Source: Bradyrhizobium sp. CCGB12
Lineage (GTDB): Bacteria > Pseudomonadota > Alphaproteobacteria > Rhizobiales > Xanthobacteraceae
DNA: 64,000 bases
NCBI RefSeq assembly: GCF_024199845.1
Contig: NZ_JANADO010000001.1
Location: 5,580,001-5,644,000 of the forward strand
Direction of reading: 5' to 3'
Shown here in pieces: positions 10,275 through 20,831 of this stretch (its first letter is position 1; every line of letters begins with the position of its first letter). The notes beneath the pieces are model-generated. The model did not search any database and was not told the DNA's origin. It was given only the letters and a program-made list of their open reading frames with translations. Position numbers and translations under genes: made by a program.

Positions 10275-11777
10275 TTATGTCAGGTTGTTGGGACGACCCA
10301 CCACGTCAGCGGAATCAAGGTAGACCGCCTCACCGATCTGTACACGACGAAGCTGCTGACGATACGCGCCGCTGCTGGTCTCGTATACCCTTTCGATCGT
10401 CCGATGCACGTCCCCTCCCTCGTCGATGAAGACCTCAGTGAGGGCGCGACCCGTCATCGTTGCTGGCCGTGGGATTCCCAGAAGACTGAGCACTGTCGGC
10501 GCAAAATCGCAAATGCTTGAAGGGACTTTTGAGACGAAGCCGCCTTTGACGAGCGGTCCTGCCAAAATGCCGACAGACGACATCTCCTTGGCATGCAACC
10601 CGCCATGCACTCCGAAGCCGACTGGCCCATCCGCACTCCAACTGCGACCGATAAGACCAAATGGATCGAGGCCGCCATCCGAAAGAAAAGAAAAGAGGAT
10701 GTCCGCCGATCGCACATTTTCGGCGAACACCAAACGGCGCGCGAAACTGCCTGGTGCAATGCCATCGACTGCGCCGCCCGCAGTGAACACTGGACCGCAC
10801 CAGGCCCTTTCGATCATTGCCCCGACGGCACGGCGGATAACGGACTGCGATGGCTTGGCGAGGTAAATTGCTCCGACCTGCCCAGGTATGACGATGGCAT
10901 CGATCCCGGCCGCCGGTGCCGGGCCGCAACGCAGCCCCGCACCCTCAAGCGTCTCGAAGAGATCGGCCCGCTCGTGCACCGTCACGTGCCCATGATCGGA
11001 GGCTGCGATCAGGTGCACGCCTTGGCACACGCCTTCAGCTTCCCACCAATCGAGCACGCGGCCGAACTGCCGATCGACAAAGCTGATCGCTTCCAGAGTT
11101 TTTAGCGCGCCGGTTCCACAATCGTGGGAGGAACTATCTGGCTCGCCGAACGAGAGGATTGCGACGTCGGGCCGAATTTGAGGCCAGACGACGTCCAGGA
11201 ACGCTGAAGTCAGAAAGGCTTGAGAGGCGAGATCCGGGGTGCCAGGAGGCGGCGGCGCAGGCGTTGGCCCCAGCAGGCACTCCACCTGTCTGAGCATCTC
11301 GGCCGAGGTCGCAATGCAAGGAAAATGGCCGGAGAGGGTCACCTGGCCAAACTTTCGCGCCTTATGGTTCAGCAGGCGGGTTGCCCCCGCCGAGTTGGAG
11401 GCCAGGACTGACAAGGTCATGCCGTTCGCCGCGAGAATCTCGCCAAGTGATGGCACACCGAGTAGATGGCCGCCGCTCGCGGCATCGAGATCCTCGATCA
11501 GACGCGCGTCACTGGTGTCGACCAAGCGCGCTGCCGGAAGGTGCCGGTCGAGATACTCATTTCCAACAATGCCGTGGCGATCCGGCGTTGCTCCCGTGAT
11601 GAGGCTCGTGAGTGCTATTCGTGTTTCGCTGGGATAGACGGTGCGCTGCCGGGTCAACACCGCACCACGGCGCTGAAGCCTGACCAGATTCGGCGTCAGT
11701 GATGGTTTGACGAGATCGGGCCGAAGCCCATCAAATAGCACGATGAGAGCCCGATACCGGTCCGGTCGGTTGAACAT
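10275..11777 (-). CDS. Alkaline-phosphatase-superfamily phosphodiesterase / nucleotide pyrophosphatase
   Basis: Metal-dependent hydrolase (500 aa) of the type I phosphodiesterase/NPP family. Visible metal-site motifs in order are LFDGLRPD (Asp16), the nucleophile region YPSETRIALTS (Thr52) with TGATPDRHGIVGN, EPDSSSHDCG, SDHGH, and a C-terminal HGGLH. These give the two-zinc centre of the superfamily. The usual NPP Asn shortly after the nucleophile is not seen and an Arg stands nearby, so substrate class is open: phosphodiester, nucleotide pyrophosphate, or even a C-P bond as in phosphonoacetate hydrolase, a relative in this superfamily. A phosphonopyruvate hydrolase lies 16 kb away, which makes the last option worth noting but not supported directly. 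No signal peptide is visible. Confidence 0.85.
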   Translation of the reverse strand: MFNRPDRYRALIVLFDGLRPDLVKPSLTPNLVRLQRRGAVLTRQRTVYPSETRIALTSLITGATPDRHGIVGNEYLDRHLPAARLVDTSDARLIEDLDAASGGHLLGVPSLGEILAANGMTLSVLASNSAGATRLLNHKARKFGQVTLSGHFPCIATSAEMLRQVECLLGPTPAPPPPGTPDLASQAFLTSAFLDVVWPQIRPDVAILSFGEPDSSSHDCGTGALKTLEAISFVDRQFGRVLDWWEAEGVCQGVHLIAASDHGHVTVHERADLFETLEGAGLRCGPAPAAGIDAIVIPGQVGAIYLAKPSQSVIRRAVGAMIERAWCGPVFTAGGAVDGIAPGSFARRLVFAENVRSADILFSFLSDGGLDPFGLIGRSWSADGPVGFGVHGGLHAKEMSSVGILAGPLVKGGFVSKVPSSICDFAPTVLSLLGIPRPATMTGRALTEVFIDEGGDVHRTIERVYETSSGAYRQQLRRVQIGEAVYLDSADVVGRPNNLT

Positions 11778-12655
11778 AACGTAAGCTTTCGTCTAACTGG
11801 GAAGTAGTGGATCAGGATTGGCCGGGGCGTGGCTGACCTGACGCAGCCCAACGCCTTGTCTTTGCGGACGGACGCTGATCGCTTGCGCGAGGGTGATGCC
11901 GAGAAGGAGCCCCCAGTCACCAAAGCCTGGCCCGCACACCGACTGATGCCGTGTCGGGATCACTGGCGAGCGAGCGCCAGCAGCTCTCCCCGGTCGCAGA
12001 CGAGGCCCGGCGAGATTGGACCGCGACTGCAGCGCTAGCGGCTTCTGAGCGACGTCAGGTGAGACATCCAGCGATCCACGGGCAGCCTTGCCTCGCGAAC
12101 AAAAATAACAAATGCTTGGTCCGATTGAACCTGCCCTGCGCAGTAGCCGATCCTGATCTGATCGACGTTGCGGTTGAGCCTGGAGCCGTGGCTGCTGTTC
12201 ATGTGGCGGCTTGATTCCGATATATCGCTGGCCCGTGGCCAGAGTAGCGCGGCTGGGGCGCTCGCAGACACCGGTCCGCGGGTGAAAACTCGATATGGCC
12301 TGATTGAGAGTCGTCGCGTCAGCGCGTTTCGCATGTGGCTGAGCCGCGCGACCTGTCACAGCGTCGCTTTCGAAGGGAAAGGACCCGTTGAGCCATTCTG
12401 CCGCGGATGACAAGTTGGAAAGCTCGAAAATTGCGAAAGACGCCTTGAGGAGTCCTACCTGCTTACGAACGAGCTAACCACTTCGGTTATCCGATTTTTA
12501 CAATGGAATGATCGAATAATACGATGCTAAGCGTCTCTCTACGCTTGTAGAGCATCGTCCAATTTTCAGTCAAACTTGAGTTTCGACTCGCCCGCAGCGG
12601 CCCGGATAAGTATCCCGCCTGTCGTGGCCGTTTAGGATCAGTGATGATGGGCGCA
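11778..12655. other. Intergenic region without recognisable gene
   Basis: About 880 bases between two minus-strand genes. A 206-codon open frame on the minus strand (11793-12413) has an Arg/Pro/Ser-rich composition and no motif, and is judged non-coding. The only clear structure is the hairpin near 12,540. Confidence 0.5.
12523..12556 (-). terminator. Interrupted hairpin downstream of the MATE gene
   Basis: GATGCT plus AAGCGT pair with ACGCTT plus AGCATC, with a CTCTCT loop and a 4-nt bulge (GTAG) on one arm. It lies 100 bases past the MATE stop on the minus strand. It may be a terminator or the fold of a decayed element; no T-run is present. Confidence 0.35.
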
Positions 12656-14017
12656 TCAGTGAGTGCGGCTTGTCAGGATGCGGAACCTGAGGACGAGAAG
12701 TGCCGCATAGATTGTCGTTCCGGCCGACAAGCCAATCCATATACCAGTGGCGCCAAGACAGACCTTCAGTCCGAGCCAATAGCTGAGGGAAAAGCCGATC
12801 AGCCACCAACCAATGACCGCAAACAGAAGCGGCGTCCGCGAGTCCCTCAGTCCGCGCAGGCTGCCTGCCGCAATGCACTGGACAGCGTCAGTGATAAAGA
12901 GCGTTGCGCCGACCACGAGGAGCTCCGCAGCAAGACTAATCGTTGCCTCCGAACCGGCCGATCTGCCCAGAAAGAGCTCGACGATCTCAAAACGCGCGGC
13001 GATTAGCGCGAGCGTTAGCGATGCCGCTATGACAATACCGATCAGCATCGCCGCCAGATGTGCCTGCTTGGCGCCTGCACAGTCGTTGCGGCCGGCCGCA
13101 TAGCCGACGCGCACGGCTGCGGCCGTGCCAACGCCCAAATATATCATGAACAGGATCGCCGCGATCTGTACAGCGATCTGATGAGCGGCCAGTGCACTGG
13201 TGCTGATCAAGCCCGCCAGGAGCGACGTGGCCCAAAATAGTCCCGACTCGATCAATGAAGCCATTGATATTGGCGTGCCGATTGCGATGAGCTGTCGCAT
13301 TGCGCGGCAATCGAAACGCGAGAGATGCGCAAGCACATGATAGTTACGGAAAGGACGACGCAGTGCAGCGAACCACAAGCCGGCCAAACACATGCTGCAG
13401 TTCACCAGCGTGGTCGCAAGACCTGCCCCGAAAAGCTCCAGCCGAGGCAGCCCGAACGGCCCGTAAGCCAGCATATAGACCAGCAAGGCATTCAGGGGAG
13501 TTGCTGATAGCGTAATCCACAAGATGGGCTGTGGCCGATTGACCCCGCCCATGAAACCGCGGATGGCCAAGAACGAAAGTGCCGGCGCCGCGCCGAAGCC
13601 TAATCCGAGGAGGTATTGCTGGGCGAGCCGCGCCACATCGGGGGCTTGGCCCAACGCAAGCAGTATTTGCTCTGCTCGCAGCGTCACAAAGATGATTGGG
13701 AAAGATAGGATCAGGGCCGCCCAGAACCCCATGCGCAACGCACCCCGCACGGCAGCTAGATTATTCGCCCCAAACGCGCGCGCTGTAATAGGCGCGATGG
13801 CACTGAGTAGCCCCACGCCGAAAGTGAGACTAATGAAATAGAACCGGCCTGCCAGCGCGGCCGCGGCGAGCGCCTCAGCGCTGATGCGCCCGATCAAGAC
13901 AAGATCAGTTGTGATCATCACGATCTGCCCAACCTGCGCCAGCACCATTGGCAACGCGAGTTTCGCGATTTCGGCGAGCTCGACAGCGAAACAATGCTTA
14001 GCCGCCCTTCTCGTCAC
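12656..14017 (-). CDS. MATE-family multidrug/metabolite efflux protein
   Basis: Inner-membrane cation-coupled antiporter (453 aa) of the MATE family, with about twelve hydrophobic segments in two six-helix halves. The first helix region (LALPMVLAQVGQ followed by TTDLVLIGR) is the usual NorM-like start, and the internal repeat begins again near residue 240 (IAIGTPISMASLIESGLF). The start codon is GTG. The substrate could be a drug, flavonoid or secreted metabolite; the neighbours give no specific hint. Confidence 0.9.
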   Translation of the reverse strand: MTRRAAKHCFAVELAEIAKLALPMVLAQVGQIVMITTDLVLIGRISAEALAAAALAGRFYFISLTFGVGLLSAIAPITARAFGANNLAAVRGALRMGFWAALILSFPIIFVTLRAEQILLALGQAPDVARLAQQYLLGLGFGAAPALSFLAIRGFMGGVNRPQPILWITLSATPLNALLVYMLAYGPFGLPRLELFGAGLATTLVNCSMCLAGLWFAALRRPFRNYHVLAHLSRFDCRAMRQLIAIGTPISMASLIESGLFWATSLLAGLISTSALAAHQIAVQIAAILFMIYLGVGTAAAVRVGYAAGRNDCAGAKQAHLAAMLIGIVIAASLTLALIAARFEIVELFLGRSAGSEATISLAAELLVVGATLFITDAVQCIAAGSLRGLRDSRTPLLFAVIGWWLIGFSLSYWLGLKVCLGATGIWIGLSAGTTIYAALLVLRFRILTSRTH

Positions 14018-15423
14018 TTCTGGGCGCGAATTCGATGCCAGCTTGCTGCTGTCTTGTTCATGTCATCATGCTGCCGCTGGCCTCGGCGAGCGAAGAACTG
14101 CTTCTTCACGACAGCATCCCCGTCCTGACGTGAACTCGTGGTCGGTCCGCGATACTGGCTCAACTGCAGCCTCGTTCGGCCTCAAGTGCATAAGTTCCAA
14201 AATGGACCACGGCTTGAAAGCTGGGCTTCAACGAGTGTGGCCGCGATTGTCGCATGCAATAAGTGGAGGAGAGCTCGCGGATGCCGTCGCAAAATTGCCG
14301 ATCATCATTCACGCAATGATGGCGACGCATCATCGCTGAGCGAGGCTGATCAAAGAGTCGAGTTCATGCGTGAGACTGCGTTGACGCTGCAGGTTTGACG
14401 ACCCAAACTCGGACCTGATCCACGCCACGAACTGAAGGCTCATCATCCCGTAAGCAAACCCTGCATTGCTGCGCAATCGATGAGGCCCACCCTTCAAGGC
14501 GCGTGCCAACTGCGACAGCTGGATGCTTGCTTTCATCCGAAACGGACCTGTCGGGGGATCGACAGCCTGTCGCAAAAAGGACGATCGGTATCGCACGCTC
14601 AGCCCAAGTGGACGCCAATGCGACCGCACGATGAGTGCCGATTTTATGGTTTATGAAGTCCGGGCGGGAAGATCATCACGAACGCTGAAAGCTCGCCTGC
14701 TCGACTTGATTTACCGATGTGCAATCACATTGATGAGCCACGCGGACTCGATTCCGGACTTGGCACCTTGAAAGATGAGGGAGCTCTCGGCATTGGGCAC
14801 GCACGTCAGAAGGCATAGAATGGACGGTGACTTCCCCTTCCCTGGGTTTTGCGCACGGCTAGCCGCGTTCGTCTGCGCCCAAGCGAAGGCGAGCAATAGA
14901 CAGGTCTTGTCTGGAGCAAACCGGACCAGCGGTTTCCCGTCGCCAATCGCATCTTACTGGCTGGAATCTGTTGAACTGCACGAGATACCGGTGCTCCTGA
15001 CCTCGTCAACGCCTCCAATGCGCGCCGTTGATATTAGTTTGGTGGTGGCGCTGTCCGGCTCGATGCGAAGCAGCTCCATGAAACCAAGTAGCGCTTGCTG
15101 CGATGGCCGCATGCTTCATAGCGCCCCGACGATCTCGCGCCCTCCGGGGGATGGCACCCGCCAGCTTGCGGGTCAGCGAGTGCGAGAACGTAATAAGAAC
15201 AAACAATCGACCCCTCGGATCGACCGTCTCGTGAGGCGACGCGCAGCTCGGCTCGGACAGGCAGCACGATTTCGAGCTGCAAGGGCACATGAAAGCTCGA
15301 AAGCTGCATATGAAATGCGGTACTCTGGTCTGTTGATTAGCCGCTCCGGCAAGGTTTCCGCTTTAAAACCGATGATGTGCGCTACGGCATTGTCGTGCTT
15401 TCATTGAATCGTTACGCGCCCAC
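14018..15423. other. Long gene-free stretch
   Basis: About 1.4 kb with no gene that can be supported. Open frames on both strands (for example 14330-14629 minus and 14775-15407 plus) are basic, low in conserved pattern and lack ribosome binding sites. It probably represents decayed DNA. Confidence 0.5.
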
Positions 15424-15846
15424 ATGAGCTTTCAGCTATCCATACTGAAGATACTTGCCGGGCAACCTGGCGGCCGAGCCAGGCTTGAACTCATCAAACA
15501 GCACTTGGCGATCTTTTACACCAGCGGGCCCGAGTGGCCGGCTCGCATGAAGCGCATCGCGAGCCGCGAGCCGAACCTCGATATCTTCGGACAAAAGCTG
15601 ATCGAGCGGCAGGAAGGATATTGGATCATCACTGCGCAGGGACGGAAGATTCTGGAGATGCTTGAGGTCCTTGATGCCTCTGAGAAGCTCGATCAATCTG
15701 TTGCCCAGGGCCAGCCCGAGGCACAGGTCGAACCGCCAGCCGGCGATGAGCGACCACCTTTGCCGGCTGCGCCGCCACGATCGATCGCCCGCAGGATTCG
15801 TCCTCCGCGTAAAGGATTATGGAGGCGTGAGGGACGCTCAGTGTGA
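15424..15846 (+). CDS. Hypothetical protein with winged-helix-like N-terminus
   Basis: A 140-residue protein. The first 75 residues look like a winged-helix fold: leucine-rich helices, then QKLIERQEGYWIITAQGRKI, which is the wing-like ending seen in PadR/Mrr-N-type DNA-binding domains. The tail is Pro- and Arg-rich and probably disordered. No good ribosome binding site precedes the ATG. Such proteins are often annotated as hypothetical in Bradyrhizobium. A DNA-binding role is inference from pattern only. Confidence 0.55.
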   Translation: MSFQLSILKILAGQPGGRARLELIKQHLAIFYTSGPEWPARMKRIASREPNLDIFGQKLIERQEGYWIITAQGRKILEMLEVLDASEKLDQSVAQGQPEAQVEPPAGDERPPLPAAPPRSIARRIRPPRKGLWRREGRSV

Positions 15847-15908
15847 GACGTACCTATCGCGGCAAGTCCTTACACGCAACTCTTCGATAATTTCTTTGAA
15901 AGTTCCGT

Positions 15909-16071
15909 TTGGAAATAATGCAGTGGCAATGGGGTTGTGAAGTGGTTGAACGCAACAAAGGAATACGTTTCATCCGGACGGAAGACGGGGGAGCTGACGC
16001 CTTCGTACACATCAGCGCGGTTGAGAAGGCCGGCTACACTAATCTCGCGGAAGGCGCCGCGCGGCCTAGTT
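15909..16071 (+). pseudogene. Cold-shock protein remnant
   Basis: The frame contains DAFVHISAVEKAGYTNLAEG, which is the RNP2-side half of CspA-family cold-shock proteins (normally about 70 aa). Upstream, the nucleotides spell out a damaged version of the VKWFN start in another frame, and downstream the family sequence ends at once. It therefore appears frameshifted and truncated. Confidence 0.7.
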
Positions 16072-17107
16072 CGGTCCTCTGCCACAAGATGCACTTACGT
16101 CTGAAATGCCGTGCATTCAGCACATTTTGATTGAGCATGGGGCAACGATCTGCATTTGGCGGAATAACTATCTCTGGCGGCAGCAGCGGTGGGGACGCGC
16201 CAGATCGGTGCGGGATCCTCGGGGGCTTTTGGCAGGACCGCCAAAACAACAGGGATGCAAATTGGCTGCAATCCGGAAGGCGGCGTGACGACGCTGATCA
16301 CGCGACAGTCCAATTGTTCAGCCTGTGATTACGATGGCAATAGTGTCCGGTCACAGGACTGAACGAGCGAAGCCGCTGGAGCCGTAATCAGCGATTTCGT
16401 GCCCGTTGACGTTGCCGATCTGCTCCATCAGTCCGTCGGTGTCGCCGACGCCGTGTCGCTTCAGTCGCTTTCGTCTTAGCACTGCTCCTGAAGGTCGTGC
16501 GCCCCAAAACAACCGGCGTACCTTCCGCGCCCAGTTCTTTCTGACGTCTATCCTAGCGACGGCTCGTGATCTTCTTGCTCCTTCCCGCCATCGGGCTGAC
16601 TGCCCTCGTGGTCTTCGTCAAAGATCGCACCTGAACCGTTTGTAGAGACTTCCCTGATTACCGCTGCCATCAACCGTGATGCTTAACGTCTATCCCGCCA
16701 CCGGCACGCGCGGGTGATTTCCAGAGCCGAGACGCGGCGTCCGCCGCCTCCTGCTCGCCGTCACCAACCGACAAGGGATTCAGCGTCGCGAAAGCGACGG
16801 CAGATCAGCCGTAAAATCCGATGAGGAACCGGATAGCGAGGAACGCGCCGCTGACCACGATCGCCGTTGCCGCGATCGCGAAAAGAACTCGCCAGCTCTC
16901 ATGCATGCCGCTCAAAGCCCCGCATAGCTCCTCGTACAGCTGTGCTTCCTCGATACAGCCGGCCGTGCAATCGAGCAAGGGCGGAGCAGATCCTCGTCCG
17001 TGCGGCCGTGCGTTGATCGAACGGAAGGCGCCGCTTGCGGTAAGTTTCGAGGAAGCCTCTACGCGCCCCGGTAAAGGAAGCGATCAACATCAACGTTCAA
17101 CCGGCCT
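16072..17107. other. Gene-free stretch
   Basis: About 1 kb with only short, motif-free frames on both strands. Nothing recognisable was found. Confidence 0.5.
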
Positions 17108-17499
17108 TTAGGCTGCCAACGCCTTCTTCGCTGCCTGAGCAAGGAAGCCAGAACGCGCGAAGCCTTGCTGCTCCGCGCGCCGGTCAATTTCGTTCAAAAC
17201 GTCGGCGGGGAGGGTGATGTTCACGCGAACGCTATTTACCTCTTCGGCTGGGGCCGGGATCAAGACGGCAACGCCATCCCTGTTCTCTGCATTGGCCAAG
17301 ATCTGTTCGAGAGACGAGGGCTCTGGAACGGCTTCACCGTGCTCAGCCACCCCCGAAGATGAAGGGCCAACGCTTCCCCCGCCATCGCGCGAGCTCCGTC
17401 CAAAGTACTTCCTGCGCTGATCACGCCCGGAAGATCAGGAAACGAGACGCCGTAGTCGCTATCTGCATCCTTGTGAATTAGGGCGATGTCGTATCACAT
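17108..17499 (-). pseudogene. hicB: HicB antitoxin, broken by a stop and a frameshift
   Basis: The minus strand reads, from the ATG at 17499, a TGA at codon 2, then YDIALIHKD, SDYGVSFPDLPGVISAGST and EALALHLRG, the partial RNase-H-like domain of HicB. One base then appears to be missing, and the frame continues as MAEHGEAVPEPSSLEQ and the C-terminal ribbon-helix-helix domain (VRVNITLPADVLNEIDRRA) to the stop. Only the C-terminal 80 codons stay open. Family knowledge says HicB neutralises HicA and represses the operon. Two separate lesions make this antitoxin inactive unless an internal start rescues the DNA-binding part. Confidence 0.85.
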
Positions 17500-17551
17500 G
17501 ATGCTCTCCAGTGAGCCCCAGTGGCTCTCCCGGGCGGTATCCAGCGCCCGC

Positions 17552-17710
17552 TTATCTCAGCTTCAGTGCGGACTGCTTTTCGATGCTCCGGACCGTTCCA
17601 ATCGGAATGTCTTTCTTAGGGTGAGGGACTGTCACGCGACCGGTTTGGTCGAATGCTTGAACTGAATGTGGCTGCCTTCAGGACTGCCTTGGCGTATAAA
17701 TGCACACTTC
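17552..17710 (-). pseudogene. hicA: HicA toxin, frameshifted remnant
   Basis: Directly upstream of the broken hicB. The minus strand encodes FIRQGSPEGSHIQFKHSTKP in one frame and VTVPHPKKDIPIGTVRSIEK with a C-terminal KLR in the next. This matches the HicA mRNA-interferase (about 60 aa, catalytic His in the GSH block) with one base lost between the two parts. The N-terminus also lacks a clear start. Toxin and antitoxin have both decayed, consistent with relaxed selection. Confidence 0.8.
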
Positions 17711-17924
17711 ATATGTCAACGCTCTAATACACACGCGCGGAAACGAACCCGGAGTCCGCCGGCATGGTCTCGAAGGGGAAATTTGTCGCCTACTATCGGG
17801 GCTCGACCGACCACCAAGGGCGAGGCAGCCCTAGGGCCTCAAGCGCAACGCAACTGGCGGGGTGGCTATCTGCGCAAAAGACGGAGGCGCCGCACTGACC
17901 AAAAGTTTGGCCATAGATGAGGAA

Positions 17925-17950
17925 GGCCCCCGGCGGGCATGCCGGAGGCC
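17925..17950 (-). terminator. Probable terminator of the porin gene
   Basis: A 10-bp GC-rich stem (GGCCTCCGGC with GCCGGGGGCC, one G-T pair) and a 6-nt loop lie about 70 bases past the porin stop on the minus strand, followed by TTCCTC. The position and strong stem suit an intrinsic terminator, though the T-run is poor. Confidence 0.55.
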
Positions 17951-18017
17951 TCCTTGGAGGCTAGCTTCAATGCACAGAGCCTTTTTCGTATCTCCTTTTG
18001 CTGGGTTTGGCTGAGAC

Positions 18018-19586
18018 TCACCAGTTGCGCTGAGCGCGTAGCAGCAGCGTCAGCGTGTTCTGGTCTTTTAACGCGTAGGTCGCAGCGGGTTTGGCGACGG
18101 CCGACTGCAGCGGCAATGTAGCCGTGCTTCCGCTCGCGTATTTTTGGTCGAGCATGGTGTAGGCGAGGTCGGCCGTAAAAGTCAGATTCCTGACCGGAGT
18201 CCAGCGGCTGACGACGCCAACAGCCGCGAAGTTGAAGTCGGGATTACAGCCGGCCATGCCGGTCGAAAGCGCAAGTCCTGCAACGAAAGCATTGCAGATG
18301 TAGCCCTTGGCAGTACTTCCATACCGAACGGCAGCCCAACCGCCGTAAATGGCGGTATTCCACATTGGATTCCAGTTATGGGTGTAGCCACCACGGAAGC
18401 CGTAGGTCGTGGTCAACTCCTGACGAGCGCCGGAAACGAACACGGAGTCGGACAGACCAGCCAGGCCGACGCTCTGGTAGCCGCTCGTCAAGCCCGTACC
18501 TCCGTACATCGCGTACGTTGTCGGCATCAGATCGTTGAAGTTGTAACGGCTCGCACCATTCGTATACGCGGCGGACAAGTTGATCGTGTCACCTATCCCT
18601 GTCGGGATATTTTTGAGTGATAAGGCCACCTGAGCAGCCCAGCCCCACTTGTCGCTTGGATGGCCGCTTGTTTCGTCAACGCCGTAATAGGCCGCATGGT
18701 TATCATGCGCAGCAAGTGACGCCTGAAAGAGGCCCCAGGCCTGATCGATGCGGGCCATCGCGATAAGGTCGGGGGAGCGCGAAGCGCCGATGTCGTTGGC
18801 ACCGTAGGCTCCGGTCGCAAGGCCGGCGGCCGTGGCACCGCTCACGTTCCAGATGTTGGTTGTACCATAGACGACCTGGTCCTGCGCTGATAGCGACGCT
18901 GTGATGCCTTGGCCAAAGTCGGCGGTATAGGTCAACTGGTTCACGCCCGTGACCCAGCCGCCACCACCGGGTAGATCGTCATATTCGTTCGCGGGATAGT
19001 TGGTCCAAGGCGCGGAGAACTGCGAGACCGCCTTTCCTACGGTGAAACCGGCGAACTGGATGAACGCGGAGTAGACGCCGAGCGATCCCTGTGCGATCGC
19101 TCCACTGCCCTGTCCTCCGGACACAGCTGCGTTATAGGTGGTTGCGCCTCCTCCGTCGCCTGCACCGGCACCGACGTAGCCGCCCGATGTCCAGCTGAAC
19201 ACGCCTTGGAAGTAGGTGCGAACCGCGCCGTACTCGGTCGCACTACGCGTGTCGATATTTAAGCTCTCCCGCGATCGCCAGGTGTAGTAATTACTCAGAC
19301 GGTTTCGAGCTCCGGCCACACCATTCGCTGCTGGGTCAAAGTCGCTATTGCTATTCAAGACCAAGTCAGCGCGCAAGTAGCCGCCGAGCTTGATGCATGT
19401 GTCAGTGCCGGGAATATAGTAGAAGCCGGCGCCATATAGCGCGCAAACCTTCACGTACTCGATCGCCTTGGACTTAACGGGAAGATCTGCTGCTTGTGCA
19501 GCGCCCAACGCAAATAGGCCTGCCGCCGACGTCAGTCCAATCCGCTCGATCATTCGATATGGAGATCTCAAATTTGAGAATGTCAT
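18018..19586 (-). CDS. Outer-membrane porin (rhizobial Porin_2 family)
   Basis: General porin of 522 aa. The signal peptide ends at AAQAADLPVK, and the following block (VKVCALYGAGFYYIPGTDTC and IKLGGYLRAD) is the hallmark N-terminus of alphaproteobacterial Porin_2 proteins such as those of Bradyrhizobium. The remainder alternates aromatic and polar residues as in 16-stranded barrels, and the last residues (LLLRAQRNW) end with an aromatic. A GAGG site precedes the ATG. It forms a trimeric diffusion channel for small hydrophilic solutes and is monocistronic, with a likely terminator downstream. Confidence 0.92.
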   Translation of the reverse strand: MTFSNLRSPYRMIERIGLTSAAGLFALGAAQAADLPVKSKAIEYVKVCALYGAGFYYIPGTDTCIKLGGYLRADLVLNSNSDFDPAANGVAGARNRLSNYYTWRSRESLNIDTRSATEYGAVRTYFQGVFSWTSGGYVGAGAGDGGGATTYNAAVSGGQGSGAIAQGSLGVYSAFIQFAGFTVGKAVSQFSAPWTNYPANEYDDLPGGGGWVTGVNQLTYTADFGQGITASLSAQDQVVYGTTNIWNVSGATAAGLATGAYGANDIGASRSPDLIAMARIDQAWGLFQASLAAHDNHAAYYGVDETSGHPSDKWGWAAQVALSLKNIPTGIGDTINLSAAYTNGASRYNFNDLMPTTYAMYGGTGLTSGYQSVGLAGLSDSVFVSGARQELTTTYGFRGGYTHNWNPMWNTAIYGGWAAVRYGSTAKGYICNAFVAGLALSTGMAGCNPDFNFAAVGVVSRWTPVRNLTFTADLAYTMLDQKYASGSTATLPLQSAVAKPAATYALKDQNTLTLLLRAQRNW

Positions 19587-20831
19587 TGCCCGATCCTCTA
19601 GGTCAGAACTTGTGCGGGCGAGGCTGTATCGGCGGCACGCAAACCTTTGGTGACGGACATCAAATCATGCGATGGCGCGTTCTGATTTGATGATGCATTC
19701 CAAACAAAACAGATCGGCTTGAACAACAGGCGCACTATCGACCCCTTGGTCGATATCCACACTCACCCAATAAACTCCATTGATGGCTTGACGGAGCTTC
19801 ATGACTTCTCCTGGTGCGCTTTTTTGGTGCGAGCGGAGAGTACATGGCCACCTTCATCCAAACTCTCAGCCGCCTTTGTCCTGTTAAGCTGCGCCTGTGT
19901 GCCGAGAAGGCTCATTCGAAGCTAAAAGCCGCGTTGGCTGATGCTTAACGTGGGCACGATGAGAAAGGCATGGAGCTCTGTTATTGCCGGTCGCGCTGAA
20001 TGCCAAACGAACGAGCTCGAAGCTGAATCGATCGTGATCAAGAGAGCAGAGTGAGCGGCAAAGGCGGCGGTCACCGGAAATCGGCTCACCAAAAACATGC
20101 GGAAAGTCAAATGCGGCTTCTTCCGCCTGCCGACTTCCGGCCAGTCATGCCCTTGAGACAGGCATGTGCTCGATCAGACCGCCAAACGCGACCTGTTGGC
20201 GTCGGGTGGCCAGGCCTCAAGTCGGGCGTAAGCTCAATGCAAACTGCACGCACGACATCAGACACAGACTGCCTTCCACGAGCACCGATGTATGTCGCGC
20301 CGCTGGAATTGGTCTGCATGGTCGGGCTGACTTCCCGATCCCGCGACCAGCTCGATCCGTAACTCTCTTAGTTTCCGACCAAAGAGATGAACAGCGCGGT
20401 TGTGCCGCGAGCTAGAGATTCAAGTTCAGGAACTTAACGAATGATGCTCGCGCGCGGCGGTCTCGTCCTAGTGAAGTTGTCCCGAGCTCATCGTGGACGC
20501 CGTATGCCGCCGGCAGATGATTACGGGCCGCTTTGAAGTCTCGCCTTCACGCTCAAGACGATGGTACGCATTTATGCCATCTCATGACTAATCATGCACC
20601 CGATCAACGATATCGCCACGTTTCCGAAACGCGCGCAGACGGCTTTGCCGCTGGCAGCATAGCTCAAATGCCGAGGCGGTCCATTAAGCCCAGCCGCTCG
20701 GGCCGCTGCCGATCCTGCCCCGGGTCAACGAAGCGCCCTTCCCTGTCCGACTGCCACAGGCGCCAGATCGGTGCAGCTGGTCGCAAGGCAATGTTGCTGT
20801 GCGAAGCGATCAGCCGCCGGGACTCCGGAGC
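19587..20831. other. Gene-free stretch between porin and ABC transporter
   Basis: About 1.2 kb. The porin promoter must lie near 19,600-19,700. No open frame here has a recognisable product. Confidence 0.5.

Noticed and set aside
11793..12413. 206-codon minus-strand frame
   Set aside because: No start signal, no motif and low-complexity Arg/Pro/Gln content; judged non-coding.
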